Positions 17,852-27,162 are shown, counted from the stretch's first letter. The stretch: DNA of 64,000 nucleotides from Ignavibacteria bacterium (GCA_016720835.1 JADKJW010000005.1:124001-188000), one strand, 5' to 3'. Notes: a model not told the origin generated them from the sequence alone. Translations and numbers: made by a program.

Positions 17852-18492
17852 GCTTCGTCGGATCGTGGTTTCAGGCCGTAGTAGAGGAGATCGAAGAGCT
17901 CAAGTTTTCGCTTCCGGATGAACGCCGCGCGGTGCGCTTCGACGCCGGGCTGCAGGATGGTGACGAGAGGCATCGCGAACTGGTGGTAGACGCATGCGCC
18001 GAATACCGTGACCAGCGTCTGCACCGGATCCACCGCGCGAATCTCGCCGCGCTCGGATGCGGTCCGGCATTTCTCGAGAAAGAGGCGCGGCGGGAAGGCG
18101 CTCCTGTCCTCCGCCAGGCGGTGCGCCGCCTGCCGGAGCACGGGTGCGCCCGAGGTGATCTCTCGCACCATGAAGCGGAAGAGCACGGGGTTCTTCTCGA
18201 TCAGATCGAGGTACCTGCCGATGAAGGTTTTCAGCATGCTCTCGAAATCATCCGCGTCGCACAACGCCTCGCCGATCATGGCGAAGGTGGTGCGGAAGAT
18301 ATACTCGAGCACGGCTTCGTAGAGCCGGTCCTTGCTGCGGAAATAGTAATGCACCAGCGCCTTGTTGAACCCCGCGCGATCCGCGATATCCTGCATGCGC
18401 GCCCCGCGACGGCCCGCTTCGCCGAACACCACGATGGCGGCGTCGAAGATGCGTTTCTCGGTATCGGTGAGATCGTTCACTACTTGGTGCAT
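17848..18492 (-). CDS. TetR-family repressor of the efflux operon (CecR-like)
   Basis: A 214-residue protein with a classic TetR N-terminal helix-turn-helix: RIFDAAIVVFGEAGRRGARMQDIADRAGFNKALVHYYFRSKDRLYEAV. A helical ligand domain follows (LKTFIGRYLDLIEKNPVLFR, resembling TetR C-terminal domains of the CecR/YbiH group). It is the first gene of the seven-gene operon and overlaps TolC by 4 nt. A TAACC-N4-GGTTA dyad begins 11 nt upstream of its ATG, so autorepression is likely, with efflux induced when a ligand binds the repressor. Confidence 0.92.
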   Translation of the reverse strand: MHQVVNDLTDTEKRIFDAAIVVFGEAGRRGARMQDIADRAGFNKALVHYYFRSKDRLYEAVLEYIFRTTFAMIGEALCDADDFESMLKTFIGRYLDLIEKNPVLFRFMVREITSGAPVLRQAAHRLAEDRSAFPPRLFLEKCRTASERGEIRAVDPVQTLVTVFGACVYHQFAMPLVTILQPGVEAHRAAFIRKRKLELFDLLYYGLKPRSDEA

Positions 18493-18502
18493 CCGTTTGG
18501 TT

Positions 18503-18516
18503 TAACCGTATGGTTA
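18503..18516. promoter_or_regulatory. Candidate TetR operator
   Basis: TAACCGTATGGTTA is an inverted repeat with 5-bp arms TAACC/GGTTA around GTAT, 11 nt upstream of the TetR start codon. Size, symmetry and place match autoregulatory TetR-family operators. Binding is inferred. Confidence 0.6.
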
Positions 18517-18605
18517 GTTTTCAGCACAAGTATACTGAATCGGCCGCGCGTTGTCAAGTCCAATTTTGTTCAGGATGACCGAGGTGGGCCGAAACCCTCA
18601 GGGGT

Positions 18606-18752
18606 CCCGTCATCCTGAGCGCAGCGAAGGATCTGTCATGAAAGGCCTGTACGCTGCATTCAGGAATCGTCATGAATCGCTGCGGCACTGCAACACCGAA
18701 CGTCACTTGTACACTGAACGTCCAGATCCTTCGCTTCGCTCAGGATGACGGG
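18606..18752. repeat. MITE-like element with 30-bp inverted termini
   Basis: The left end (18606-18635) starts CCCGTCATCCTGAGCGCAGC and the right end (18723-18752) is its reverse complement with one mismatch in 30 bases (GAAGC for GCAGC). The 87-base centre has no open frame of note. The same sequence occurs at 10976-11039 and inverted at 11417-11490. It resembles a small non-autonomous palindromic element. No target-site duplication was evident. Confidence 0.65.
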
Positions 18753-18777
18753 TCATGAGAGTCCGTGACCATAGCCC

Positions 18778-18944
18778 CGCGTCTCCACGTCTCCGCGTCC
18801 CCCCGTCTCCGCGTCTCCGCGTCTCCGTGTCCCCGCGTCTCCGCGTCACCGCGTCTCCGCGTCTCCGCGTCTCGTCTCCGCGTCCCCCCGTCCCCGCGTC
18901 TCCCCGTCTCCGCGTCCCCCCGTCTCCGCGTCCCGCGTCCCCAC
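18778..18944. repeat. GCGTCTCC-type minisatellite
   Basis: About twenty imperfect copies of an 8-base unit (GCGTCTCC, with variants ACGTCTCC, GCGTCCCC, CCGTCTCC, GCGTCACC). It lies just past the stop of the archaemetzincin gene (18957) on the other strand. Reading frames through it encode only Arg/Gly/Asp-Glu repeats and are not genes. Confidence 0.85.
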
Positions 18945-18956
18945 CCGCCAGCAAGG

Positions 18957-19484
18957 TCACCCCGCGGCGACCACCTCGGCACATGCGGGACAGAAGTGCA
19001 TCGGCTTGAGATCGATGTCCTCCACGTACGTCGACGCGTTCATGGCGCAGGGCGCGTCGAGGCAGTGGCGGAGGCCGTAGGTATGGCCGAGCTCGTGCAT
19101 GGCCTCCTTGACGGTCCGCTGGTACAGCTGATCGTCGGAACGGGGCATCCCGTAGAACTCGTTGCGCAGACGATGCGTCGAAAACAGCGCCCCGCGATTG
19201 CCGAGCTGCGCCTGGCCGAAGACGAACGTGAGCACCGGAAGAAACAGATCGTGCGACGTGATCCCGAGAATGCGGCCGTCCGTCCCCGAAAAATACTCGA
19301 GGAGCATCGCGAGCATGGCGCCGCTGTGGTACTGCCGGCGCGATGCGTCGAATGCCGGCCTGACGATGGGACCGCTCACCGCGATGGTCGTTTCCGCATG
19401 CAGCAGCGTCGCGAGATCCATCGCCAGCGCATGCACGGAAACGCGCCGGTCGGCTTCCATCGGGACGATGAGGATGCGGGCCAC
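18957..19484 (-). CDS. amzA: Archaemetzincin-like metalloprotease (peptidase M54)
   Basis: A 175-residue protein starting at GTG (MARILIVPMEADRR) with GAGG upstream. It carries the full archaemetzincin signature: the zinc motif HELGHTYGLRHC, then Cys-x4-Cys-x-Met (CLDAPCAM), then 16 residues later CPAC, giving the four-Cys second metal site. GITSHDLFLPVLTFVFGQAQ is also family-typical. Bacterial members are scattered and mostly uncharacterised. The gene starts 12 nt after the sigma-54 response regulator, so it is very probably the last gene of that operon. Its target is unknown. Confidence 0.85.
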   Translation of the reverse strand: MARILIVPMEADRRVSVHALAMDLATLLHAETTIAVSGPIVRPAFDASRRQYHSGAMLAMLLEYFSGTDGRILGITSHDLFLPVLTFVFGQAQLGNRGALFSTHRLRNEFYGMPRSDDQLYQRTVKEAMHELGHTYGLRHCLDAPCAMNASTYVEDIDLKPMHFCPACAEVVAAG

Positions 19485-19496
19485 GGTTGCGTCCCT

Positions 19497-20854
<1,358 letters not shown>

Positions 20855-20858
<4 letters not shown>

Positions 20859-22471
20859 GCCTTCGCCTCGTCGGACGGTGTTGGGAATGTGCGTGATGCG
20901 GACGGTAACAGGATCGTGATCACGGTGCCGTGTCGCGGCTCGCTCGTGACGGAAATATCGCCGTTGTGCTGCTTGATGATGCCATACACGATCGAGAGGC
21001 CGAGACCCATGCCGTAGCCCGATTCCTTCGTGGTGTAGAACGGTTCGAAAATTTTCGACAATTCGGCGGACGGAATGCCGACGCCGGTGTCGGAAATGGT
21101 GAGTTCGCCGGTGCTCTCGTGATTGCGCGTCGCGAGCGTCAGCGTGCCGCCGTCGGGCATGGCCTCGAGGGCGTTGATCAGGATGGCGATCAGCACCTGC
21201 TGGATCTGCGACTCGTCGCAGTCGACGAGCACCGGCGTCTCCGGCGGCACGACCTGCGCGACGATCTGCTGCATGTCGATCTGGTGCTGAATCAGGCGCA
21301 GCGAACGGTCGATGATGATCTGCAGGTCGCAGGAGGCCCTCGCGCTCGGATGCGCGCGGGCGAAGAACAGCAGGTTCTTCACGATCTCCCCGCAGCGCTT
21401 GGCTTCGTCAGAGATGATCGAGAGATCGCGGTTCATCTGCTCGAGCTTCTCCGGCAGGATCTCCGGGGCGCCGAGCCGCTTCTTCACCAGCTTCGCGAGC
21501 GTGAGAATGCCCGAGAGGGGATTGTTCAATTCGTGCGCGATCATCGAGCTGAGCTTGCCCAGCGAGGCCATCTTCTCCATGTGCAGCACCTGCTCCTGCG
21601 CCGTCTGCAGCTCGCGCGTCTTCTGCTTCACCTTGCGCTCGAGGGTGTTCGACCACTCGATGAGCTCGTGCTGCGCGGTGTCGAGGTCCGACGCCATGTG
21701 GTTGAAGGACGCGGCGAGATCGCCGAGCTCGTCGTGCCGGTCCACCGCGATGCGGTGCTGGAGATTCCCCGCGGCGATCTGCTTGGTGCCCGCGATGAAG
21801 CGCTTCACCGGCTTGTGCACGCCGGCGTAGACGAAGAGGCCGGAGACGAGCGCCACCGCGAAGATCGACAGCATCGTGGTGAGCACGAGCTGATTGATGT
21901 TGCTGGTGATGTGGTCGTCCACGTCCTGCAGCGACATCTGCACGTCCAGCACGCCGAGCACGGTCTGATCGACCGTATGCGCGTGGCAGTCGGCATTCCA
22001 GCAGGACTGCTCATTCCGGATGGGGTTGATGAAGCCGAGGATGCGATGGCCGTGCGGACCTTCGTACAGGCGCATGAACTGATTGGAGCGTGTGCGGATG
22101 AACTCCGTGCTGCTGCCGTGGCACATGATGCATGCGTCGGTGTTGATGTTCACCGTGCGGCCCACTTCTGCTGCCACGGTGGAGTAGCGGATCACGCCTT
22201 TCTTGTCGTAGATGCGGATGCGCTCGATGCCCGGCTCCACGCCGAGGTCGGTGATGGTGCGCCAGATGTCCGGACGGTTGTTGACTTCCATCCCGTGCCG
22301 CAGCGCCTTCTTCGCGAAATCGCTCGCGCGCTCCGCGCTGATCTGCACGGCCTGCGTCAGATGCCATCGCTGCGTCTGAATGTTCAGGTACGTGGACCCG
22401 ATCAGCACGACGGTGAGCGAGACGACGAGAATGATGATGATTTTAAAGCTGAGAGAGAGAGAGACGGTCAT
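20855..22471 (-). CDS. Sensor histidine kinase with two periplasmic haem c binding motifs
   Basis: 538 residues. Membrane helix 1 is at about 10-28 and helix 2 at about 195-216, with a ~165-residue periplasmic domain between. This domain holds CIMCH (residues 114-118) and CWNADCH (157-163, a C-x4-CH form), both able to attach haem c. HAMP follows (about 217-270), then HisKA with phosphorylated His313 in MIAHELNNPLSG, and HATPase_c with N, G1 (DTGVGIP) and G2 (GYGMGLGLSI) boxes. It overlaps the sigma-54 regulator by 4 nt. Redox, nitric oxide or CO sensing is plausible for a dihaem sensor, but the ligand is inferred. A hairpin at 22544-22575 precedes the gene, so it may have its own promoter. 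Confidence 0.9.
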
Positions 22472-22543
22472 GACCGTTCCGGCGGAAGGTGCGAGCGGAC
22501 AATACTCCTCAAACTACCAATCTGCGGGCGATTGTACAACAGA

Positions 22544-22575
22544 AGAGCGGCCGCTCCGGAAAGAACGGCCGCTCT
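22544..22575 (-). terminator. Hairpin between the electron-transfer genes and the kinase
   Basis: Perfect 10-bp stem AGAGCGGCCG/CGGCCGCTCT around a 12-base loop. On the minus strand it lies 28 nt past the GcvH-like gene stop and 73 nt before the kinase start, followed by the pyrimidine-rich TCTTCTGTTG. It could be a partial terminator or an mRNA processing hairpin that reduces kinase expression relative to the upstream genes. Confidence 0.55.
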
Positions 22576-22602
22576 GTGAGGAATTCGGTCAAAATATCGC
22601 GT

Positions 22603-23418
22603 TCAGGTGGCGTCTCGATTGCGGTCCCCGCGCGGGAGCAGGACGGTGCGGATGAGATCCACCCACGATTTCTCGCCGAGCGCGTCATACAGCGAGGCGA
22701 CCGGCACGCCGCCGTCATTCATGCAGATGTCCGCCTGCTGGTCCATGACGGTGAGGCGTCGCGCGGCCTTCTGGATCAGGCTTCCCACCGCGAGCTCCAT
22801 GACCGGTCGCATGTCCGCCGGAGTCAGCAGGTGCTTCCGTTCCTCCGGGAGGCGATCCGGGCGGAGCATGACGAGCCATCCGAAGTCGTACCCGTTGGTC
22901 GTCAGCACCACCGGATCCGCGAGGAGCTGCTCGTTCTGCCGCAGGACGGTGCCGGTGAGGGGGGACGGCAGCGGGATGACGCGTTGCTCCAGGTATATCC
23001 ATCCCAGCGGTTGTCCGCGTTCGACGTGCGTCTGCGGCGACGCGAGAATGAAGCGCGCCGAACGCGGAATCAGCGGTGCGAAGAGACCGTCGAGTCCGAT
23101 CAGGACGCAGCGCTCATCATCGCAGCGCACCCAGAAGTGATCCGTCGTGTACGCCAGATCCGACGGCAACGTGGCCTGCGCATGCGGGCGGAGCAGCCGC
23201 GCCGTCTCCGCATCCACGGCCGGGGGGACGTCGGCCGCGATGCGGACGGAGGAGCGCTTCGCGTCGAAGGCGCGCGCGTCGGTGTCGTCCTTCGCGCGCA
23301 GGACGCCGTCGAGCGGGCAGCGTTCGCATTCGAAGTTGCGGTCGCACAGCTTGTACACGAGCACGCCGGCGTCCATCCAGACGCAGCGTTCGTCGTGGGA
23401 GTGTTGCGCGTTTTTCAT
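22603..23418 (-). CDS. GcvH-like protein with Cys motif and no lipoyl lysine
   Basis: 271 residues. The N-terminus carries four Cys (12, 25, 31, 34; core CDRNFECERCPLD), suggesting a zinc or Fe-S site. The middle has an H-protein (biotinyl/lipoyl) fold: TDHFWVRCDDERCVLIGLDG and SPLTGTVLRQNEQLLADPVV then YDFGWLVML. At the position of the lipoylated Lys of GcvH the residue is Gln. The C-terminal segment NDGGVPVASLYDALGEKSW matches that of the gene at 25506. It follows the NrfD gene by 41 nt, with AAGGA before the ATG. The protein is probably a scaffold or carrier unit of the electron-transfer module rather than part of glycine cleavage; no gcvT or gcvP is nearby. Confidence 0.75.
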   Translation of the reverse strand: MKNAQHSHDERCVWMDAGVLVYKLCDRNFECERCPLDGVLRAKDDTDARAFDAKRSSVRIAADVPPAVDAETARLLRPHAQATLPSDLAYTTDHFWVRCDDERCVLIGLDGLFAPLIPRSARFILASPQTHVERGQPLGWIYLEQRVIPLPSPLTGTVLRQNEQLLADPVVLTTNGYDFGWLVMLRPDRLPEERKHLLTPADMRPVMELAVGSLIQKAARRLTVMDQQADICMNDGGVPVASLYDALGEKSWVDLIRTVLLPRGDRNRDAT

Positions 23419-23459
23419 TCGTCTGCGTCCTTGCTGACGGGGGTGATGATGTCGTGGCC

Positions 23460-24653
23460 TTACGCCTGCGCGGATGCCGCCGTGCGCGGTTCTTCGACGA
23501 CGGGGCGCATCACCGGCGTGAGGCGGACCATGTCTTTCTCTTCATGCGCGTCGACAAAGATAGGCAGATGTTTCACCGCGAGCGAGAAAATCCAGAACCC
23601 CGCGGACACCACCGCCGCCGTGACGAACAACTCGCCGATGGACGGGAAGTACACATTGCCGTAGTAGCGTTCCAGCGAGGTCATGGCCACGTTCAGACGG
23701 TTGGTCACGAAGCCCAGCACCACCGACATCGCGCCGAGGAACATGCCGAGCCGCGTCTGGCCGAAGCGCACATTGTGGACCACCAGGGGGATCGCGAAGA
23801 ACAACGCCATCTCGAGTGCCAGCATGCCGCTCTCCATGTTCCATCCGACCAGCGCGAACTTGTTGCCGTGCAGCATGTCGAGGAAGCGCATCATCACATA
23901 CACCGACGCCACGCCCACCATCATGCGCGAGAGGTCCTTGAGCAGCGGCGTCTCGAGCGTCTTGTTGAAGGCGCGCGCGCTCAGGTACGATTCGACGATG
24001 GTCATGCCCATGCCCACGGCCAGTGCGGACACGAAGAAGAACACCGGCAGCATCGGCGAATACCAGAACGGGTGCATCTTCTCGGGGACGATCAGGTACA
24101 GGCTGCCGAGCGAACTCTGATGCAGCATGGACAGGAGAATGCCCGCGATGACGAGCGGGATGGTGATGGCCTTCACCACTTTCAGCGCCTTCGTGAGATG
24201 GAAGCGCTCGAGCAGCACCGGACTGAATTCCAGCGCGAGCACGGTGGTGTACAGCATCACGCACCAGGCCACTTCAAACATGACCGAATGCGGATTCCAC
24301 ATGACGATGGCGTGCCAGATCGCCCACGGGCGGCCGAGATCGAACATCAGTCCGACCACGACGAGCAGGTAGCCGAGAAAGGCCGTCAGCACGGTGGGCC
24401 GCACGATGGGCTTGAAGCGTTTGATGTTGAAGATGTAGACGATACCGCACAGGGTGAAGCCGCCGGCCGCGAGGCCCACGCCGGTCACGACATCGAAGCC
24501 GATCCAGACTCCCCATGGCGTGGAGTCGGAAAGATGCGTCGTCGCGCCGAGTCCGAAGATGAAGCGCGCCGCGCCGGAGACGAGGCCGCCGAGAATGAAG
24601 ACGATGCCGAGCGCCTTCCAGAAGGTGAGTTTTCCTATCAATCGTGTGATCAT
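23460..24653 (-). CDS. NrfD/HybB-family integral membrane quinone-interacting subunit
   Basis: 397 residues with eight or more membrane helices. It matches the HybB branch of the NrfD/PsrC family in length and motifs: TPWGVWIGFDVVTGVGLAAGG, FDLGRPWAIWHAI, WNPHSVMFEVAWCVMLYTTV, MLHQSSLGSLYLIVP, HPFWYSPMLP and GWNMESGMLALEMAL. These subunits carry electrons between a partner Fe-S protein and the quinone pool, and some also move protons. GAGGAG lies 6 nt before the ATG. The partner four-cluster Fe-S gene ends 10 nt upstream. No molybdoenzyme or hydrogenase subunit is encoded here, so the electron donor or acceptor is unknown. Confidence 0.9.
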   Translation of the reverse strand: MITRLIGKLTFWKALGIVFILGGLVSGAARFIFGLGATTHLSDSTPWGVWIGFDVVTGVGLAAGGFTLCGIVYIFNIKRFKPIVRPTVLTAFLGYLLVVVGLMFDLGRPWAIWHAIVMWNPHSVMFEVAWCVMLYTTVLALEFSPVLLERFHLTKALKVVKAITIPLVIAGILLSMLHQSSLGSLYLIVPEKMHPFWYSPMLPVFFFVSALAVGMGMTIVESYLSARAFNKTLETPLLKDLSRMMVGVASVYVMMRFLDMLHGNKFALVGWNMESGMLALEMALFFAIPLVVHNVRFGQTRLGMFLGAMSVVLGFVTNRLNVAMTSLERYYGNVYFPSIGELFVTAAVVSAGFWIFSLAVKHLPIFVDAHEEKDMVRLTPVMRPVVEEPRTAASAQA

Positions 24654-24663
24654 GATGTGCTCC

Positions 24664-25419
24664 TCAGTTCACGTTGCTTTTGCCGTTCATCTTCTGCTCG
24701 AACGCGCGCACTTCGTCGCGCCGATGCGTGATCCAGTAGACCGCCGAGAACAGGACTCCCGCCGTCGCCACCACGTCGGGCAGCTTCGAGAGCACGTTCC
24801 AGGTCTTCTCGGGCAGCGCTTCGTTGCCGAGCGTGGTCTTGAAGCCCAGCTTTTCGAACGGCACGCTGGTGAGATAGAGGACCGACGCGCCGCCCGCTTC
24901 CTTCTCGCCGTAGATGCGATGGACGTACTTGTCGGGGTTCTCGCCGATGCGCTTGTGCGCCTCGGCGAGCAGTTCGTCGCGCTTGCCGAACAGCGTCGCG
25001 CCCACGGGGCAGGCTTCGCTGCATGCGGTGGGCTGGCCCTTCGATGTCCGCTCGTCGTAGCACATCGTGCACTTGCGGACGCGCGGGTTGTTGCTGGCCC
25101 ATTCGTACTTCGGAATGTCGTACGGGCAGGCGAGCATGCAGTAGCGGCAGCCGATGCATTTGTCGGCGCTGTAATTGACGGCGCCGGCCTTGGTCTTCTC
25201 GAGCGCGCCGACCGGGCAGACGGACGCGCAGGCGGGCTGCTCGCAGTGCTGGCACATGCGGCGCACGAACACGTCGCCGTGCTGGTCGAGGCAGGTGAAA
25301 TTCTTGTCGTTCAGGTTCTTCGCCTCGACTTCAGGGAACCCGTGCGACCGCTGGCATGCCCGCTGGCATTCCCCGCAGCCGACACAGCCGGTGAGATCGA
25401 TGAGGAGAGCGTATGACAT
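24664..25419 (-). CDS. Four-cluster [4Fe-4S] ferredoxin-like protein with C-terminal anchor (HybA/DsrO/NrfC family)
   Basis: The sixteen Cys needed for four [4Fe-4S] clusters are present: CVGCGECQRAC, CQHCEQPACASVC, CIGCRYCMLAC and CTMCYDERTSKGQPTACSEAC. A C-terminal membrane helix (VVATAGVLFSAVYWI) anchors it as in HybA. There is no Tat signal peptide, unlike most HybA/DsrO proteins, so the clusters probably face the cytoplasm. Start: ATG at 25419 with GGAG 6 nt upstream; the TTG four codons earlier is less likely. It passes electrons to or from the NrfD-like subunit encoded 10 nt downstream. Confidence 0.9.
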   Translation of the reverse strand: MSYALLIDLTGCVGCGECQRACQRSHGFPEVEAKNLNDKNFTCLDQHGDVFVRRMCQHCEQPACASVCPVGALEKTKAGAVNYSADKCIGCRYCMLACPYDIPKYEWASNNPRVRKCTMCYDERTSKGQPTACSEACPVGATLFGKRDELLAEAHKRIGENPDKYVHRIYGEKEAGGASVLYLTSVPFEKLGFKTTLGNEALPEKTWNVLSKLPDVVATAGVLFSAVYWITHRRDEVRAFEQKMNGKSNVN

Positions 25420-25505
25420 CGTAGACTCCAATGCAGATGGTAATGTGCGTGTGATCGATGAACGGGTGAGGCGCGATGGCGCGCCTCACCATGATGTGCG
25501 GACGC

Positions 25506-26171
25506 TCAGCGAAGGAACTGGTCTTCGAACTTGCGCAGGCTGCTGTCGTCGAGGTATTCGAGCGAATTGGCGACAGGCACGCCGCCGTCGAGCATCGTCG
25601 CGCCCAGCGTGGCATGCTGCAGCGTCTGGCCTGCGAGGAATTCGCGGAAGCGCATGGCTTCGGTCCTGATCCACGACACGGCGTTCTCGGCGATGGTGAG
25701 CAGCGACAGGCTGTTGGCCAGAAGCTCGGGCTCGAGGCGGAAGAGCCAGCCTTCTTCGTACGGATTGGCGGCGATGAGCGCCGGATTGTCGAGCACATCG
25801 TTGTTGAGCGCGAACACCGTGCCCGAAATCGGCGCAACCAGCATGAGCTTCCGATCGCCGTGGTGCACGGTGATGACGGGATCGCCCTGCTTGACCTTCT
25901 GTCCGATCATCGGGAGATACACCTTGTCGATGGCGCCGACGGCCTTCTGGATGAAGTCGTCGAGACCGACGGTGACCGAGTCCGCGCCTTCCATTCTGGC
26001 CCACGTGTGCGCCGGATGGAAAAAGACGCTCTTCGGCATGCGTACGACATCCGCCTTTTCGGACGATCTCAGGGACGGCGACATCAACGGGTACTTTTTC
26101 TGACGCGCCTGGATCACGAGATCGATGGTTAAGAGCGTGATGGCGAAGAGGATGACTGCGAGGGCGACCAT
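25506..26171 (-). CDS. Membrane-anchored GcvH-like protein lacking the lipoyl lysine
   Basis: 221 residues, first gene of the array, with AAGGAG 8 nt before the ATG. An N-terminal membrane helix (MVALAVILFAITLLTIDLVI) followed by RQKK predicts a cytoplasmic domain. That domain aligns with GcvH: HTWARMEGADSVTVGLDDF, YLPMIGQKVKQGDPV, LVAPISGTVFALNNDVLDNP and NPYEEGWLFRLEP. The lipoylated Lys position is Asp106 (HHGDRK), so normal lipoylation is not possible there. The C-terminus shares LDGGVPVAN with the gene at 22603. A sigma-54 promoter lies about 70 nt upstream. The protein is an H-protein relative repurposed, perhaps, as an assembly or docking unit; that role is inference. Confidence 0.78.
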   Translation of the reverse strand: MVALAVILFAITLLTIDLVIQARQKKYPLMSPSLRSSEKADVVRMPKSVFFHPAHTWARMEGADSVTVGLDDFIQKAVGAIDKVYLPMIGQKVKQGDPVITVHHGDRKLMLVAPISGTVFALNNDVLDNPALIAANPYEEGWLFRLEPELLANSLSLLTIAENAVSWIRTEAMRFREFLAGQTLQHATLGATMLDGGVPVANSLEYLDDSSLRKFEDQFLR

Positions 26172-26242
26172 GATACTGCTCCTTCAAATGTGCTGTTTAT
26201 GGGGTGGTGAGAATTTCATCAGGTCATGTGTTGAATTATCAC

Positions 26243-26257
26243 GCAATTCCCGTACCA
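26243..26257 (-). promoter_or_regulatory. Sigma-54 (-24/-12) promoter
   Basis: On the minus strand TGGTACGGGAATTGC matches the consensus TGGCACG-N4-TTGC with one mismatch and exact GG-to-GC spacing (GG at 26256-26255, GC at 26244-26243). Transcription would start near 26231, giving a ~60 nt leader to the GcvH-like gene at 26171. The array encodes its own sigma-54 activator. Confidence 0.72.
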
Positions 26258-26343
26258 CATTTTCAGAGAACATGGTATGAATCCATATCGATAATAATCA
26301 TGTGCTTGCAGAGGCAGTCACCATTTTACCAGTTGGAGCCACC

Positions 26344-26358
26344 GTTGAATAATTCAGC
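26344..26358. promoter_or_regulatory. Candidate enhancer dyad (GTTGAAT-A-ATTCAGC)
   Basis: A near-palindrome centred on 26351 (perfect TGAAT-A-ATTCA core) about 90 bases upstream of the -24 element. Its half-sites GTTGAAT/ATTCA(A)C also form the core of the larger palindrome at 26413-26443, with more single copies at 26229 and 26452. This is a plausible binding site for the sigma-54 activator. Confidence 0.45.
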
Positions 26359-26412
26359 ACCGATTTGCACCGAATATGAATAATCCTACGTAAGCAGCTG
26401 TTTATAAATGAA

Positions 26413-26443
26413 ATCGGCCTGTTGATATATTCAACAGGCCGAT
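26413..26443. promoter_or_regulatory. Perfect 13-bp palindrome, enhancer or terminator
   Basis: Arms ATCGGCCTGTTGA/TCAACAGGCCGAT flank TATAT. It lies ~160 bases upstream of the sigma-54 promoter (enhancer distance) and also 45 nt past the stop of the methyltransferase on the same strand, followed by TTTCATTTAT. It could therefore be a rho-independent terminator, an activator site, or both. The rest of the 26172-26487 gap is AT-rich and has no gene. Confidence 0.6.
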
Positions 26444-26487
26444 CGATAAAATTCAACAGTACAAAAAGCGGGGGAATTTACGCCTAT

Positions 26488-27162
26488 TTAATGCTTTTCA
26501 ATGAAATAGATGACTTTTCTTACGATTTTCACCAATGGAAGTCGCAGCAGCGCGGTTGTTGAAATATTCAACGCCAGCGCAGGCAGCGCCGCGAGCAGTC
26601 GAAAATGCGACAGGAACGGACCACGGATTGTCCAGTCGCCTTGTGGAATGAACTGCCTGATGTCGTTCCAGGTATGGAATATCCAGTTCGACGTCTTCGA
26701 TTGCGTCCCGCTGAGGTCGCTGCCTCCGAGGTACAGGAGCTGCCCGCCGGGTTTCAGAAACGTAATGAGGTGCCGGACGTAAGTATGGAGTTCGGAATGA
26801 TTTCTGGTATTCATCACACTTACGCCAAGCGAGAAAATCACGTCGAATGATACAGGTGGGAAGTGCAGGTCCGTCGCGTCGTCCACCTTGTACTCCACTC
26901 CGGGATGCGCCTCCCTGGCTTTTGCTATGCCCGTCTCGCTGATATCGATGCCCACGGCATCATAGCCCATCTTGTGGAAGATCGATGTATAGTAGCCGGT
27001 TCCGCAGCCGAGGTCAAGGATGCGTGCCCCCTTGCGCACCTTCGCTTTCCTGCAGAGCGCGGCCAGAATTTTTTCCGTCACCGCTGGTGGATAGTATTCG
27101 AAGTCCCCGCTGGCGTAGAACTGATCATAATACTCGATGATTTCCTGCTGGGACTGTTGCAT
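26488..27162 (-). CDS. Class I SAM-dependent methyltransferase
   Basis: 224 residues with Rossmann SAM-binding motif I ILDLGCGTGYYTSIF, acidic motif II VGIDISETGIAKA, VDDATDLHFPPVSFDVIFSLG and FLKPGGQLLYLGG, typical of the Methyltransf_11/25 group. The C-terminal ~35 residues are hydrophobic (LAALPALALNISTTALLRLP) and may associate with membrane. No ribosome site is apparent. The substrate cannot be deduced. It is transcribed in the same direction as the Fe-S/NrfD array but separated from it by an AT-rich control region and the palindrome at 26413. Confidence 0.8.
   Translation of the reverse strand: MQQSQQEIIEYYDQFYASGDFEYYPPAVTEKILAALCRKAKVRKGARILDLGCGTGYYTSIFHKMGYDAVGIDISETGIAKAREAHPGVEYKVDDATDLHFPPVSFDVIFSLGVSVMNTRNHSELHTYVRHLITFLKPGGQLLYLGGSDLSGTQSKTSNWIFHTWNDIRQFIPQGDWTIRGPFLSHFRLLAALPALALNISTTALLRLPLVKIVRKVIYFIEKH

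Noticed and set aside
18740..18984. Arg/Gly/Asp repeat proteins read from the 18778-18944 array
   Set aside because: They are translations of a minisatellite in different frames; there is no ribosome site and no stable fold expected.
25419..25431. TTG start four codons upstream for the Fe-S protein
   Set aside because: The ATG at 25419 has GGAG at ideal distance, and the GGAG lies inside the longer version.
22603..26171. Part of a glycine cleavage system
   Set aside because: Both H-like proteins lack the lipoyl Lys and no gcvT, gcvP, lipA or lipB homologue is nearby.
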